64,000 nt of DNA from Elymus sibiricus (GCA_039707655.1 CM077676.1:192320936-192384935), one strand, 5' to 3'. Positions 20,835 to 33,610 are shown, numbered from the stretch's first letter. Notes: generated from the sequence alone by a model not told the origin. Numbers and translations: made by a program.

Positions 20835-22405
20835 ATAGGGTGGCGGTGAAGTCACGTGCTCGTCACGGCGTCCGTCATCGCTACCGCGACGACGTCAGCC
20901 TCGACTCGCGTAACCCTAATTTAGACAGGGTGGCGGTGGTGTCACGTGCTCGTCTCGGCGTCCGTCGTCGCTACCGCGACGACGTCCGCCTCGACACGCG
21001 TAACCCTACGTTAGACAGGGTGGCGGTGGTGTCACGTGCTCGTCTCGGCGTCCGTCGTCGCTACCGTGACGACGTCCACCTCGACTCGCATAACCCTAAG
21101 TTAGACAGGGTGGCGGTGGTGTCACGTGCTCGTCTCGGCGTCCGCCGTCGCTACCGCGACGTCGTCCGCCTTGACTCGCGTAAACCTAAGATAGACAGGG
21201 TGGCGGTGTTGTCACGTGCTCGTCTTGGCGTCCGTCGTCGCTACCGCGACGACGTCCGCCTCGACTCGCTTAACCCTAAGTTAGACAGGGTAGCGGTGGT
21301 GTCACGTGCTCGTCTCGGCGTCCGTCGTCGCTACCGCGACGACGTTCGCCTCGACTCGCGTAACGCTAAGATAGATAGGGTGGCGGTGGTGTCACGTGCT
21401 CATCTCGGCGTCCGTCCTCGCTACTGCAAAGACGTCCGCCTCGACTCGCGTAACCCTAAGTTAGACAGGGTGGCAGTGGTGTCACGTGCTCGTCTCGACG
21501 TCCGCCTCGACTCGCGTAACCCTAAGTTAGACAGGGTGGCGGTGGTGTCACGTGCTCGTCTCGGCGTCCGTCGTCGCTACCGCGATGACGTCCGCCTCGA
21601 CTCGCGTAACCCTAAGATAGCCAGGGTGGCAGTGGTGTCACGTGCTCGTCTAGGCGTCCGTCGTCGCTACCGCGACGACGTCCGCCTCGACTCGCGTAAC
21701 CCTAGGATAAACAGGGTGGCGGTGGTGTCACGTGCTCGTCTCGGCATCCGTCATCGCTACCGCGACGACGTCCGCCTCCACTCGCGTAACCCTAAGTTAG
21801 ACAGGGTGGCAGTGGTGTCACGTGCTCGTCTCGGCATCCGTCGTCGCTACCGCGACGACGTATGCCTCGACTTGCGTAACCCTAAGTTGGCCAGGGTGGC
21901 AGTGTTGTCACGTGCTCGTCTCGGCGTCCGTCGTCGCTACCGCGACGACGTCCGCCTCGACTCGCATAACCCTAAGATAGACAGGGTGGCAGTGGTGTCA
22001 CGTGCTCGTCTCGGCGTCCGTCGTCGGTACCGCGACGACGTCCGCCTTGACCCGCGTAACCCTAAGATTGACAGAGTGGCGGTGTTGTCACGTGCTCGTC
22101 TCGGCGTCCGTCGTCGCTACCGCGATGACGTCCCCCTAAACTCACTTATCCCTAAGTTGGACAGGGTGGCGGTGGTGTCACGTGCTCATCTCGGCGTCCG
22201 TCGTCGCTACCGCAAAGACGTCCGCCTTGACTCGCGTAACCCTAGGTTAGACAGGGTGGAAGTGGTGTCACGTGCTCGTTTCGACGTCTGCCTCGACTCG
22301 CGTAACCCTAAGTTAGACAGGGTGGCGGTGGTGTCACGTGCTCGTCTCGGCGTCCGTCGTCGCTACCGCGACGACGTCTGCCTCGACTCGCTAACCCTAA
22401 GTTAA
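20835..22405 (+). repeat. Module a of S2 (18 monomers)
   Basis: The length of 1,571 bp equals 18 x 90 minus two short units and 1. Landmarks match module a at 47358. Private changes include CCTCCACTCGCG near 21777, GTATGCC near 21870 and CTCACTTATCC near 22141. There is no trace of the 720-bp duplication found in S1. Confidence 0.88.
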
Positions 22406-23730
22406 ACAGGGTGGCGGTGGTGTCACGTGCTCGTCTGGGCGTCCGTCGTCGCTACCGCGACGACGTCCGCCTCGACACGCGTAACCCTACGTTAGACAGG
22501 GTGGCGGTGGTGTCGCGTGCTCGTCTCGGCGTCCGTCGTCGCTACCGCGACGACGTCCGCCTCGACTCGCGTAACCCAAAGATAGACAGGGTGGCGGTGG
22601 TGTCACGTGCTCGTCTCGGCGTCCGTCGTCGCTACCGCGATGACGTCCGCCTCGACTCGCGTAACACTAAGATAGCCAGGGTGGCAGTGGTGTCACGTGC
22701 TCGTCTAGGCGTCTGTCGTCGCTACCGCGACGACGTCCGCCTCGACTCGCGTAACCCTAGGATAAACAGGGTGGCGGTGGTGTCATGTGCTCTTCTCGGC
22801 GTCCGTCGTCGCTACCGCGACGACGTCCGCCTCGACTCGCATAACCCTAAGTTAGACAGGGTGGCGGTGGTGTCACGTGCTCGTCTCGGCGTCCGCCGTC
22901 GCTACCGCGACGACGTCCGCCTCGACTCGCGTAACCCTAAGATAGACAGGGTGGCCGTGGTGTCACGTGCTCGTCTAGGCGTCCGTCGTCGCTACCGCGA
23001 CGACGTCCGCCTCGACACGCGTAACCCTAAGTTAGACAGGGTGGCGGTGGTGTCACGTGCTCGTCTCGGCGTCCGTCGTCGCTACCGCGACGACGTCCGC
23101 CTCGACTCGCGTAACCCTAAGATAGCCAGGGTGGCAGTGGTGTCACGTGCTCGTCTAGGCGTCCGTCGTCGCTACCGCGACGACGTCCGCCTCGACTCGC
23201 GTAACCCTAGGATAAACAGGGTGGCGGTGGTGTCACGTGCTCGTCTCGGCGTCCGTCGTCGCTACCGCGATGACGTCCGCCTCGACCCGCGTAACCCTAA
23301 GAGAGACAGGGTGGCAGTGGTGTCACGTGCTCGTCTCGGCGTCCGTCGTCGCTACCGCGACGACGTCCGCCTTGACCCGCGTAACCCTAAGATAGACAGG
23401 GTGGCGGTGTTGTCACGTGCTCGTCTCGGCGTCCGTCGTCGCTACCGCGACGACGTCCGCCTAAACTCGCTTAACCCTAAGTTGGACTGGGTGGCGGTGG
23501 TGTCACGTGCTCATCTCGGCGTCCGTCGTCGCTACCGCAAAGTCGTCCGCCTCGACTCGCGTAACCCTAGGTTAGACAGGGTGGAAGTGGTGTCACGTGC
23601 TCGTTTCGACGTCTGCCTCGACTCGCGTAACCCTAAGTTAGACAGGTGGGCGGTGGTGTCACGTGCTCGTCTCGGCGTCCGTCGTCGCTACCGCGACGAC
23701 GTCTGCCTCGACTCGCTAACCCTAAGTTAA
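22406..23730 (+). repeat. Module b of S2, first copy (15 monomers)
   Basis: It has the CGTCTGGGCG head, the AAGAGAGACAGGG unit near 23308, and the CCTAAACTCGC / TTGGACTGGG / GACAGGTGGGCGG tail. From about 22551 onward it is repeated immediately downstream. A CGCGATGACG variant near 23267 is shared with the downstream copies (24502 and 29622), and the b modules of S1 and S3 have CGCGACGACG there. Confidence 0.88.
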
Positions 23731-25020
23731 ATAAGGTGGCGGTGAAGTCACGTGCTCGTCACGGCGTCCGTCATCGCTACCGCGACGACGTCCGCCTCGA
23801 CTCGCGTAACCCAAAGATAGACAGGGTGGCGGTGGTGTCACGTGCTCGTCTCGGCGTCCGTCGTCGCTACCGCGATGACGTCCGCCTCGACTCGCGTAAC
23901 ACTAAGATAGCCAGGGTGGCAGTGGTGTCACGTGCTCGTCTAGGCGTCTGTCGTCGCTACCGCGACGACGTCCGCCTCGACTCGCGTAACCCTAGGATAA
24001 ACAGGGTGGCGGTGGTGTCATGTGCTCTTCTCGGCGTCCGTCGTCGCTACCGCGACGACGTCCGCCTCGACTCGCATAACCCTAAGTTAGACAGGGTGGC
24101 GGTGGTGTCACGTGCTCGTCTCGGCGTCCGCCGTCGCTACCGCGACGACGTCCGCCTCGACTCGCGTAACCCTAAGATAGACAGGGTGGCCGTGGTGTCA
24201 CGTGCTCGTCTAGGCGTCCGTCGTCGCTACCGCGACGACGTCCGCCTCGACACGCGTAACCCTAAGTTAGACAGGGTGGCGGTGGTGTCACGTGCTCGTC
24301 TCGGCGTCCGTCGTCGCTACCGCGACGACGTCCGCCTCGACTCGCGTAACCCTAAGATAGCCAGGGTGGCAGTGGTGTCACGTGCTCGTCTAGGCGTCCG
24401 TCGTCGCTACCGCGACGACGTCCGCCTCGACTCGCGTAACCCTAGGATAAACAGGGTGGCGGTGGTGTCACGTGCTCGTCTCGGCGTCCGTCGTCGCTAC
24501 CGCGATGACGTCCGCCTCGACCCGCGTAACCCTAAGAGAGACAGGGTGGCAGTGGTGTCACGTGCTCGTCTCGGCGTCCGTCGTCGCTACCGCGACGACG
24601 TCCGCCTTGACCCGCGTAACCCTAAGATAGACAGGGTGGCGGTGTTGTCACGTGCTCGTCTCGGCGTCCGTCGTCGCTACCGCGACGACGTCCGCCTAAA
24701 CTCGCTTAACCCTAAGTTGGACTGGGTGGCGGTGGTGTCACGTGCTCATCTCGGCGTCCGTCGTCGCTACCGCAAAGTCGTCCGCCTCGACTCGCGTAAC
24801 CCTAGGTTAGACAGGGTGGAAGTGGTGTCACGTGCTCGTTTCGACGTCTGCCTCGACTCGCGTAACCCTAAGTTAGACAGGTGGGCGGTGGTGTCACGTG
24901 CTCGTCTCGGCGTCCGTCGTCGCTACCGCGACGACGTCTGCCTCGACTCGCTAACCCTAAGTTAAATAAGGTGGCGGTGAAGTCACGTGCTCGTCACGGC
25001 GTCCGTCATCGCTACCGCGA
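22551..25020 (+). repeat. 1,235-bp tandem duplication (14 monomers, two copies)
   Basis: Copy 1 is about 22551-23785 and copy 2 about 23786-25020. CTCGACTCGCGTAACCCAAAG at 22561 recurs at 23796. The unit equals 14 x 90 minus 24 and 1. I found no difference between the copies by comparing their translated frames. Junctions fall inside homologous monomer sequence, as expected for unequal exchange in register. Confidence 0.88.
23731..24965 (+). repeat. Module b' of S2 (14 monomers, duplicate b)
   Basis: The head is c-type (AATAAGGTGGCGGTGAAGTC, GTCACGGCGTCCGTC). After about 60 bp it becomes b-type (CCAAAGATAGACAGG). It is thus the downstream copy of the 1,235-bp duplication, with a hybrid first monomer. 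It ends in the GACAGGTGGGCGG 89-bp unit. Confidence 0.87.
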
Positions 25021-26536
25021 CGACGTCAGCCTCAACTCGCGTAACCCTAATTTAGACAGGGTGGCGGTGGTGTCACGTGCTCGTCTCGGCGTCCGTCGTC
25101 GCTACCGCGACGACGTCCGCCTCGACACGCGTAACCCTACGTTAGACAGGGTGGCGGTGGTGTCACGTGCTCGTCTCGGCGTCCGTCGTCGCTACCGTGA
25201 CGACGTCCCCCTCGACTCGCATAACCCTAAGTTAGACAGGGTGGCGGTGGTGTCACGTGCTCGTCTCGGCGTCCACCGTCGCTACCGCGACGTCGTCCGC
25301 CTTGACTCGCGTAAACCTAAGATAGACAGGGTGGCGGTGTTGTCACGTGCTCGTCTCGGCGTCCGTCGTCGCTACCGCGACGACGTCCGCCTCGACTCGC
25401 TTAACCCTAAGTTAGACAGGGTAGCGGTGGTGTCACGTGCTCGTCTCGGCGTCCGTCGTCGCTACCGCGACGAAGTTCGCCTCGACTCGCGTAACGCTAA
25501 GATAGATAGGGTGGCGGTGGTGTCACGTGCTCCTCTCGGCGTCCGTCCTCGCTACCGCAAAGACGTCCGCCTCGACTCGCGTAACCCTAAGTTAGACAGG
25601 GTGGCAGTGGTGTCACGTGCTCGTCTCGACGTCCGCCTCGACTCGCGTAACCCTAAGTTAGACAGGGTGGCGGTGGTGTCACGTGCTCGTCTCGGCGTCC
25701 GTCGTCGCTTCCGCGATGACGTCCGCCTCGACTCGCGTAACCCTAAGATAGCCAGGGTGGCAGTGGTGTCACGTGCTCGTCTAGGCGTCCGTCGTCGCTA
25801 CCGCGACGACGTCCGCCTCGACTCGCGTAACCCTAGGATAAACAGGGTGGCGGTGGTGTCACGTGCTCGTCTCGGCATCCGTCATCGCTACCGCGACGAC
25901 GTCCGCCTCGACTCGCGTAACCCTAAGTTAGACAGGGTGGCAGTGGTGTCACGTGCTCGTCTCGGCATCCGTCGTCGCTACCGCGACGACGTCTGCCTCG
26001 ACTCGCGTAACCCTAAGTTAGCCAGGGTGGCAGTGTTGTCACGTGCTCGTCTCGGCGTCCGTCGTCGCTACCGCGACCACGTCCGCCTTGACTCGCATAA
26101 CCCTAAGATAGACAGGGTGGCAGTGGTGTCACGTGCTCGTCTCGGCGTCCGTCGTCGCTACCGCGACGACGTCCGCCTTGACCCGCGTAACCCTAAGATT
26201 GACAGGGTGGCGGTGTTGTCACGTGCTCGTCTCGGCGTCCGTCGTCGCTACCGCGACGACGTCCCCCTAAACTCGCTTATCCCTAAGTTGGACAGGGTGG
26301 CGGTGGTGTCACGTGCTCATCTCGGCGTACGTCGTCGCTACCGCAAAGACGTCCGCCTCGACTCGCGTAACCCTAGGTTAGACAGGGTGGAAGTGGTGTC
26401 ACGTGCTCGTTTCGACGTCTGCCTCGACTCGCGTAACCCTAAGTTAGACAGGGTGGCGGTGGTGTCACGTGCTCGTCTCGGCGTCCGTCGTCGCTACCGC
26501 GACGACGTCGGCCTCGACTCGCTAACCCTAAGTTAA
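24966..26536 (+). repeat. Module c of S2, first copy (18 monomers)
   Basis: The 1,571 bp carry the c landmarks: CCTCAACTCG, CCTCTCGGCGTCCGTCCTCG, CGCTTCCGCG, GACCACG, GGCGTACG and a terminal GACGTCGGCC. It retains the GACACGCGTAACCCTACG monomer that c of S1 has lost. Confidence 0.88.
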
Positions 26537-27591
26537 ACAGGGTGGCGGTGGTGTCACGTGCTCGTCTGGGCGTCCGTCGTCGCTACCGCGACGACGTCCG
26601 CCTCGACACGCGTAACCCTACGTTAGACAGGGTGGCGGTGGTGTCGCGTGCTCGTCTCGGCGTCCGTCGTCGCTACCGCGATGACGTCCGCCTCGACTCG
26701 CGTAACCCAAAGATAGACAGGGTGGCGGTGGTGTCACGTGCTCGTCTCGGTGTCCGTCGTCGCTACCGCGACGACGTCCGCCTCGACTCGCGTAACACTA
26801 AGATAGCCAGGGTGGCAGTGGTGTCACGTGCTCGTCTAGGCGTCTGTCGTCGCTACCGCGACGACGTCCGCCTCGACTCGCGTAACCCTAGGATAAACAG
26901 GGTGGCGGTGGTGTCATGTGCTCTTCTCGGCGTCCGTCGTCGCTACCGCGATGACGTCCGCCTCGACTCGCATAACCCTAAGTTAGACAGGGTGGCGGTG
27001 GTGTCACGTGCTCGTCTCGGCGTCCGCCGTCGCTACCGCGACGACGTCCGCCTCGACTCGCGTAACCCTAAGATAGACAGGGTGGCAGTGGTGTCACGTG
27101 CTCGTCTCGGCGTCCGTCGTCGCTACCGCGACGACGTCCGCCTTGACTCGCGTAAACCTAAGATAGACAGGGTGGCGGTGTTGTCACGTGCTCGTCTCGG
27201 CGTCCATCGTCGCTACCGCGACGACGTCCGCCTCGACTCGCGTAACCCTAAGTTAGCCAGGGTGGCAGTGTTGTCACGTGCTCGTCTCGGCGTCCGTCGT
27301 CGCTACCGCGACGACGTCCCCCTAAACTCGCTTATCCCTAAGTTGGACAGGGTGGCGGTGGTGTCACGTGCTCATCTCGGCGTACGTCGTCGCTACCGCA
27401 AAGACGTCCGCCTCGACTCGCGTAACCCTAGGTTAGACAGGGTGGAAGTGGTGTCACGTGCTCGTTTCGACGTCTGCCTCGACTCGCGTAACCCTAAGTT
27501 AGACAGGGTGGCGGTGGTGTCACGTGCTCGTCTCGGCGTCCGTCGTCGCTACCGCGACGACGTCTGCCTCGACTCGCTAACCCTAAGTTAA
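26537..27591 (+). repeat. Module d of S2, first copy (12 monomers)
   Basis: The 1,055 bp equal 12 x 90 minus 24 and 1. It lacks five monomers (450 bp) found in d of S1 and S3. A CTCGGCGTCCATCGTCGC unit near 27200 passes directly to the GTTAGCCAGG and CCCCCTAAACTCG series. The identical deletion is in the second copy (31657-32711), so it came before the 5,120-bp duplication. Confidence 0.88.
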
Positions 27592-28490
27592 ACAGGGTGG
27601 CGGTGGTGTCACGTGCTCGTCTGGGCGTCCGTCGTCGCTACCGCGACGACGTCCGCCTCGACACGCGTAACCCTACGTTAGACAGGGTGGCGGTGGTGTC
27701 GCGTGCTCGTCTCGGCGTCCGTCGTCGCTACCGCGATGACGTCCGCCTCGACTCGCGTAACCCAAAGATAGACAGGGTGGCGGTAGTGTCACGTGCTCGT
27801 CTCGGTGTCCGTCGTCGCTACCGCGACGACGTCCGCCTCGACTCGCGTAACACTAAGATAGCCAGGGTGGCAGTGGTGTCACGTGCTCGTCTAGGCGTCT
27901 GTCGTCGCTACCGCGACGACGTCCGCCTCGACTCGCGTAACCCTAGGATAAACAGGGTGGCGGTGGTGTCATGTGCTCTTCTCGGCGTCCGTCGTCGCTA
28001 CCGCGACGACGTCCGCCTCGACTCGCATAACCCTAAGTTAGACAGGGTGGCGGTGGTGTCACGTGCTCGTCTCGGCGTCCGCCGTCGCTACCGCGACGAC
28101 GTCCGCCTCGACTCGCGTAACCCTAAGATAGACAGGGTGGCAGTGGTGTCACGTGCTCATCTCGGCGTCCGTCGTCGCTACCGCGACGACGTCCGCCTTG
28201 ACTCGCGTAAACCTAAGATAGACAGGGTGGCGGTGTTGTCACGTGCTCGTCTCGACGTCCGTCGTCGCTACCGCGACGACGTCCGCCTCGACTCGCTTAA
28301 CCCTAAGTTAGAAAGGGTAGCGGTGGTGTCACGTGCTCGTCTCGGCGTCCGTCGTCGCTACCGCGACGACGTCCGCCTCGACTCACGTAACGCTAAGATA
28401 GATAGGGTGGCGGTGGTGTCACGTGCTCGTCTCGGCGTCCGTCATCGCTACCGCGACGACGTCCGCCTCGACTCGTTAACCCTAAGTTAA
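27592..28490 (+). repeat. Module e of S2, first copy (10 monomers)
   Basis: At 899 bp this is 10 x 90 minus 1, without a short unit. It has CGTGCTCATCTCGGCG near 28150 and GTCATCGC in the last monomer near 28441. Both differ from e in S1 and S3 and are shared with the second copy at 32712. It ends CTCGTTAACCC. Confidence 0.88.
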
Positions 28491-30085
28491 ATAGGGTGGC
28501 GGTGAAGTCACGTGCTCGTCTCGGCGTCCGTCATTGCTACCGCGACGATGTCAGCCTCGACTCGCGTAACCCTAATTTAGACAGGGTGGCGGTGGTGTCA
28601 CGTGCTCGTCTCGGCGTCCGTCGTCGCTACCGCGACGACGTCCGACTCGACACGCGTAACCCTAAGTTATACAGGGTGGCGGTGGTGTCACGTGCTCGTC
28701 TCGGCGTCCGTCGTCGCTACCGCGACGACATCCGCCTCGACTCGCGTAACCCTAAGATAGCCAGGGTGACAGTGGTGTCACGTGCTCGTCTAGGCGTCCG
28801 TCGTCGCTACCGCGACGACGTCCGCCTCGACTAGCGTAACCCTAGGATAAATAGGGTTTCGGTGGTGTCACGTGCTCGTCTCGGCGTCCGTCGTCGCTAC
28901 CGCGACGACGTCCGCCTCGACTCGCGTAACCCTAAGTTAGACAGGGTGGCAGTGGTGTCACGTGCTCGTCTCGGCATCCGTCGTCGCTACTGCGACGACG
29001 TCTGCCTCGACTCGCGTAACCCTAAGTTAGCCAGGGTGGCAGTGTTGTCACGTGCTCGTCTCGGCGTCCGTCGTCGCTACCGCGACGACGTCCGCCTCGA
29101 CTCGCGTAACCCTAAGATAGACAGGGTGGCGGTGGTGTCATGTGCTCTTCTCGGCGTCCGTCGTCGCTACCGCGACGACGTCCGCCTCGACTCGCATAAC
29201 CCTAAGTTAGACAGGGTGGCGGTGGTGTCACGTGCTCGTCTCGGCGTCCGCCGTCGCTACCGCGACGACGTCCGCCTCGACTCGCGTAACCCTAAGATAG
29301 ACAGGGTGGCCGTGGTGTCACGTGCTCGTCTAGGCGTCCGTCGTCGCTACCGCGACGACGTCCGCCTCGACACGCGTAACCCTAAGTTAGACAGGGTGGC
29401 GGTGGTGTCACGTGCTCGTCTCGGCGTCCGTCGTCGCTACCGCGACGACGTCCGCCTCGACTCGCGTAACCCTAAGATAGCCAGGGTGGCAGTGGTGTCA
29501 CGTGCTCGTCTAGGCGTCCGTCGTCGCTACCGCGACGACGTCCGCCTCGACTCGCGTAACCCTAGGATAAACAGGGTGGCGGTGGTGTCACGTGCTCGTC
29601 TCGGCGTCCGTCGTCGCTACCGCGATGACGTCCGCCTCGACCCGCGTAACCCTAAGAGAGACAGGGTGGCAGTGGTGTCACGTGCTCGTCTCGGCGTCCG
29701 TCGTCGCTACCGCGACGACGTCCGCCTTGACCCGCGTAACCCTAAGATAGACAGGGTGGCGGTGTTGTCACGTGCTCGTCTCGGCGTCCGTCGTCGCTAC
29801 CGCGACGACGTCCGCCTAAACTCGCTTAACCCTAAGTTGGACTGGGTGGCGGTGGTGTCACGTGCTCATCTCGGCGTCCGTCGTCGCTACCGCAAAGTCG
29901 TCCGCCTCGACTCGCGTAACCCTAGGTTAGACAGGGTGGAAGTGGTGTCACGTGCTCGTTTCGACGTCTGCCTCGACTCGCGTAACCCTAAGTTAGACAG
30001 GTGGGCGGTGGTGTCACGTGCTCGTCTCGGCGTCCGTCGTCGCTACCGCGACGACGTCTGCCTCGACTCGCTAACCCTAAGTTAA
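28491..30085 (+). repeat. Hybrid module, f head joined to b' tail (18 monomers)
   Basis: It starts as f (GTCATTGCTACC, TAG at 28832-28834, GGGTTTCGG). At about 29105-29131 it switches within the shared AGATAGACAGGGTGGC stretch to b' sequence (TCATGTGCTCTTC). That switch is the internal junction of the 5,120-bp duplication. The end is the b-type GACAGGTGGGCGG unit. Confidence 0.88.
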
Positions 30086-31656
30086 ATAAGGTGGCGGTGA
30101 AGTCACGTGCTCGTCACGGCGTCCGTCATCGCTACCGCGACGACGTCAGCCTCAACTCGCGTAACCCTAATTTAGACAGGGTGGCGGTGGTGTCACGTGC
30201 TCGTCTCGGCGTCCGTCGTCGCTACCGCGACGACGTCCGCCTCGACACGCGTAACCCTACGTTAGACAGGGTGGCGGTGGTGTCACGTGCTCGTCTCGGC
30301 GTCCGTCGTCGCTACCGTGACGACGTCCCCCTCGACTCGCATAACCCTAAGTTAGACAGGGTGGCGGTGGTGTCACGTGCTCGTCTCGGCGTCCACCGTC
30401 GCTACCGCGACGTCGTCCGCCTTGACTCGCGTAAACCTAAGATAGACAGGGTGGCGGTGTTGTCACGTGCTCGTCTCGGCGTCCGTCGTCGCTACCGCGA
30501 CGACGTCCGCCTCGACTCGCTTAACCCTAAGTTAGACAGGGTAGCGGTGGTGTCACGTGCTCGTCTCGGCGTCCGTCGTCGCTACCGCGACGAAGTTCGC
30601 CTCGACTCGCGTAACGCTAAGATAGATAGGGTGGCGGTGGTGTCACGTGCTCCTCTCGGCGTCCGTCCTCGCTACCGCAAAGACGTCCGCCTCGACTCGC
30701 GTAACCCTAAGTTAGACAGGGTGGCAGTGGTGTCACGTGCTCGTCTCGACGTCCGCCTCGACTCGCGTAACCCTAAGTTAGACAGGGTGGCGGTGGTGTC
30801 ACGTGCTCGTCTCGGCGTCCGTCGTCGCTTCCGCGATGACGTCCGCCTCGACTCGCGTAACCCTAAGATAGCCAGGGTGGCAGTGGTGTCACGTGCTCGT
30901 CTAGGCGTCCGTCGTCGCTACCGCGACGACGTCCGCCTCGACTCGCGTAACCCTAGGATAAACAGGGTGGCGGTGGTGTCACGTGCTCGTCTCGGCATCC
31001 GTCATCGCTACCGCGACGACGTCCGCCTCGACTCGCGTAACCCTAAGTTAGACAGGGTGGCAGTGGTGTCACGTGCTCGTCTCGGCATCCGTCGTCGCTA
31101 CCGCGACGACGTCTGCCTCGACTCGCGTAACCCTAAGTTAGCCAGGGTGGCAGTGTTGTCACGTGCTCGTCTCGGCGTCCGTCGTCGCTACCGCGACCAC
31201 GTCCGCCTTGACTCGCATAACCCTAAGATAGACAGGGTGGCAGTGGTGTCACGTGCTCGTCTCGGCGTCCGTCGTCGCTACCGCGACGACGTCCGCCTTG
31301 ACCCGCGTAACCCTAAGATTGACAGGGTGGCGGTGTTGTCACGTGCTCGTCTCGGCGTCCGTCGTCGCTACCGCGACGACGTCCCCCTAAACTCGCTTAT
31401 CCCTAAGTTGGACAGGGTGGCGGTGGTGTCACGTGCTCATCTCGGCGTACGTCGTCGCTACCGCAAAGACGTCCGCCTCGACTCGCGTAACCCTAGGTTA
31501 GACAGGGTGGAAGTGGTGTCACGTGCTCGTTTCGACGTCTGCCTCGACTCGCGTAACCCTAAGTTAGACAGGGTGGCGGTGGTGTCACGTGCTCGTCTCG
31601 GCGTCCGTCGTCGCTACCGCGACGACGTCGGCCTCGACTCGCTAACCCTAAGTTAA
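30086..31656 (+). repeat. Module c of S2, second copy (18 monomers)
   Basis: This is the 5,120-bp-shifted duplicate of 24966-26536. I saw no differences when comparing the two open-frame translations. Confidence 0.88.
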
Positions 31657-32711
31657 ACAGGGTGGCGGTGGTGTCACGTGCTCGTCTGGGCGTCCGTCGT
31701 CGCTACCGCGACGACGTCCGCCTCGACACGCGTAACCCTACGTTAGACAGGGTGGCGGTGGTGTCGCGTGCTCGTCTCGGCGTCCGTCGTCGCTACCGCG
31801 ATGACGTCCGCCTCGACTCGCGTAACCCAAAGATAGACAGGGTGGCGGTGGTGTCACGTGCTCGTCTCGGTGTCCGTCGTCGCTACCGCGACGACGTCCG
31901 CCTCGACTCGCGTAACACTAAGATAGCCAGGGTGGCAGTGGTGTCACGTGCTCGTCTAGGCGTCTGTCGTCGCTACCGCGACGACGTCCGCCTCGACTCG
32001 CGTAACCCTAGGATAAACAGGGTGGCGGTGGTGTCATGTGCTCTTCTCGGCGTCCGTCGTCGCTACCGCGATGACGTCCGCCTCGACTCGCATAACCCTA
32101 AGTTAGACAGGGTGGCGGTGGTGTCACGTGCTCGTCTCGGCGTCCGCCGTCGCTACCGCGACGACGTCCGCCTCGACTCGCGTAACCCTAAGATAGACAG
32201 GGTGGCAGTGGTGTCACGTGCTCGTCTCGGCGTCCGTCGTCGCTACCGCGACGACGTCCGCCTTGACTCGCGTAAACCTAAGATAGACAGGGTGGCGGTG
32301 TTGTCACGTGCTCGTCTCGGCGTCCATCGTCGCTACCGCGACGACGTCCGCCTCGACTCGCGTAACCCTAAGTTAGCCAGGGTGGCAGTGTTGTCACGTG
32401 CTCGTCTCGGCGTCCGTCGTCGCTACCGCGACGACGTCCCCCTAAACTCGCTTATCCCTAAGTTGGACAGGGTGGCGGTGGTGTCACGTGCTCATCTCGG
32501 CGTACGTCGTCGCTACCGCAAAGACGTCCGCCTCGACTCGCGTAACCCTAGGTTAGACAGGGTGGAAGTGGTGTCACGTGCTCGTTTCGACGTCTGCCTC
32601 GACTCGCGTAACCCTAAGTTAGACAGGGTGGCGGTGGTGTCACGTGCTCGTCTCGGCGTCCGTCGTCGCTACCGCGACGACGTCTGCCTCGACTCGCTAA
32701 CCCTAAGTTAA
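31657..32711 (+). repeat. Module d of S2, second copy (12 monomers)
   Basis: This is the duplicate of 26537-27591 and carries the same five-monomer deletion. The CGCGATGACGTCCGCC unit near 32070 is shared with 26950 and absent from d of S1 and S3. Confidence 0.88.
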
Positions 32712-33610
32712 ACAGGGTGGCGGTGGTGTCACGTGCTCGTCTGGGCGTCCGTCGTCGCTACCGCGACGACGTCCGCCTCGACACGCGTAACCCTACGTTA
32801 GACAGGGTGGCGGTGGTGTCGCGTGCTCGTCTCGGCGTCCGTCGTCGCTACCGCGATGACGTCCGCCTCGACTCGCGTAACCCAAAGATAGACAGGGTGG
32901 CGGTAGTGTCACGTGCTCGTCTCGGTGTCCGTCGTCGCTACCGCGACGACGTCCGCCTCGACTCGCGTAACACTAAGATAGCCAGGGTGGCAGTGGTGTC
33001 ACGTGCTCGTCTAGGCGTCTGTCGTCGCTACCGCGACGACGTCCGCCTCGACTCGCGTAACCCTAGGATAAACAGGGTGGCGGTGGTGTCATGTGCTCTT
33101 CTCGGCGTCCGTCGTCGCTACCGCGACGACGTCCGCCTCGACTCGCATAACCCTAAGTTAGACAGGGTGGCGGTGGTGTCACGTGCTCGTCTCGGCGTCC
33201 GCCGTCGCTACCGCGACGACGTCCGCCTCGACTCGCGTAACCCTAAGATAGACAGGGTGGCAGTGGTGTCACGTGCTCATCTCGGCGTCCGTCGTCGCTA
33301 CCGCGACGACGTCCGCCTTGACTCGCGTAAACCTAAGATAGACAGGGTGGCGGTGTTGTCACGTGCTCGTCTCGACGTCCGTCGTCGCTACCGCGACGAC
33401 GTCCGCCTCGACTCGCTTAACCCTAAGTTAGAAAGGGTAGCGGTGGTGTCACGTGCTCGTCTCGGCGTCCGTCGTCGCTACCGCGACGACGTCCGCCTCG
33501 ACTCACGTAACGCTAAGATAGATAGGGTGGCGGTGGTGTCACGTGCTCGTCTCGGCGTCCGTCATCGCTACCGCGACGACGTCCGCCTCGACTCGTTAAC
33601 CCTAAGTTAA
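32712..33610 (+). repeat. Module e of S2, second copy (10 monomers)
   Basis: This is the duplicate of 27592-28490, identical in its translated frame, including the CGTGCTCATCTCGG unit and the GTCATCGC terminal monomer. Confidence 0.88.
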
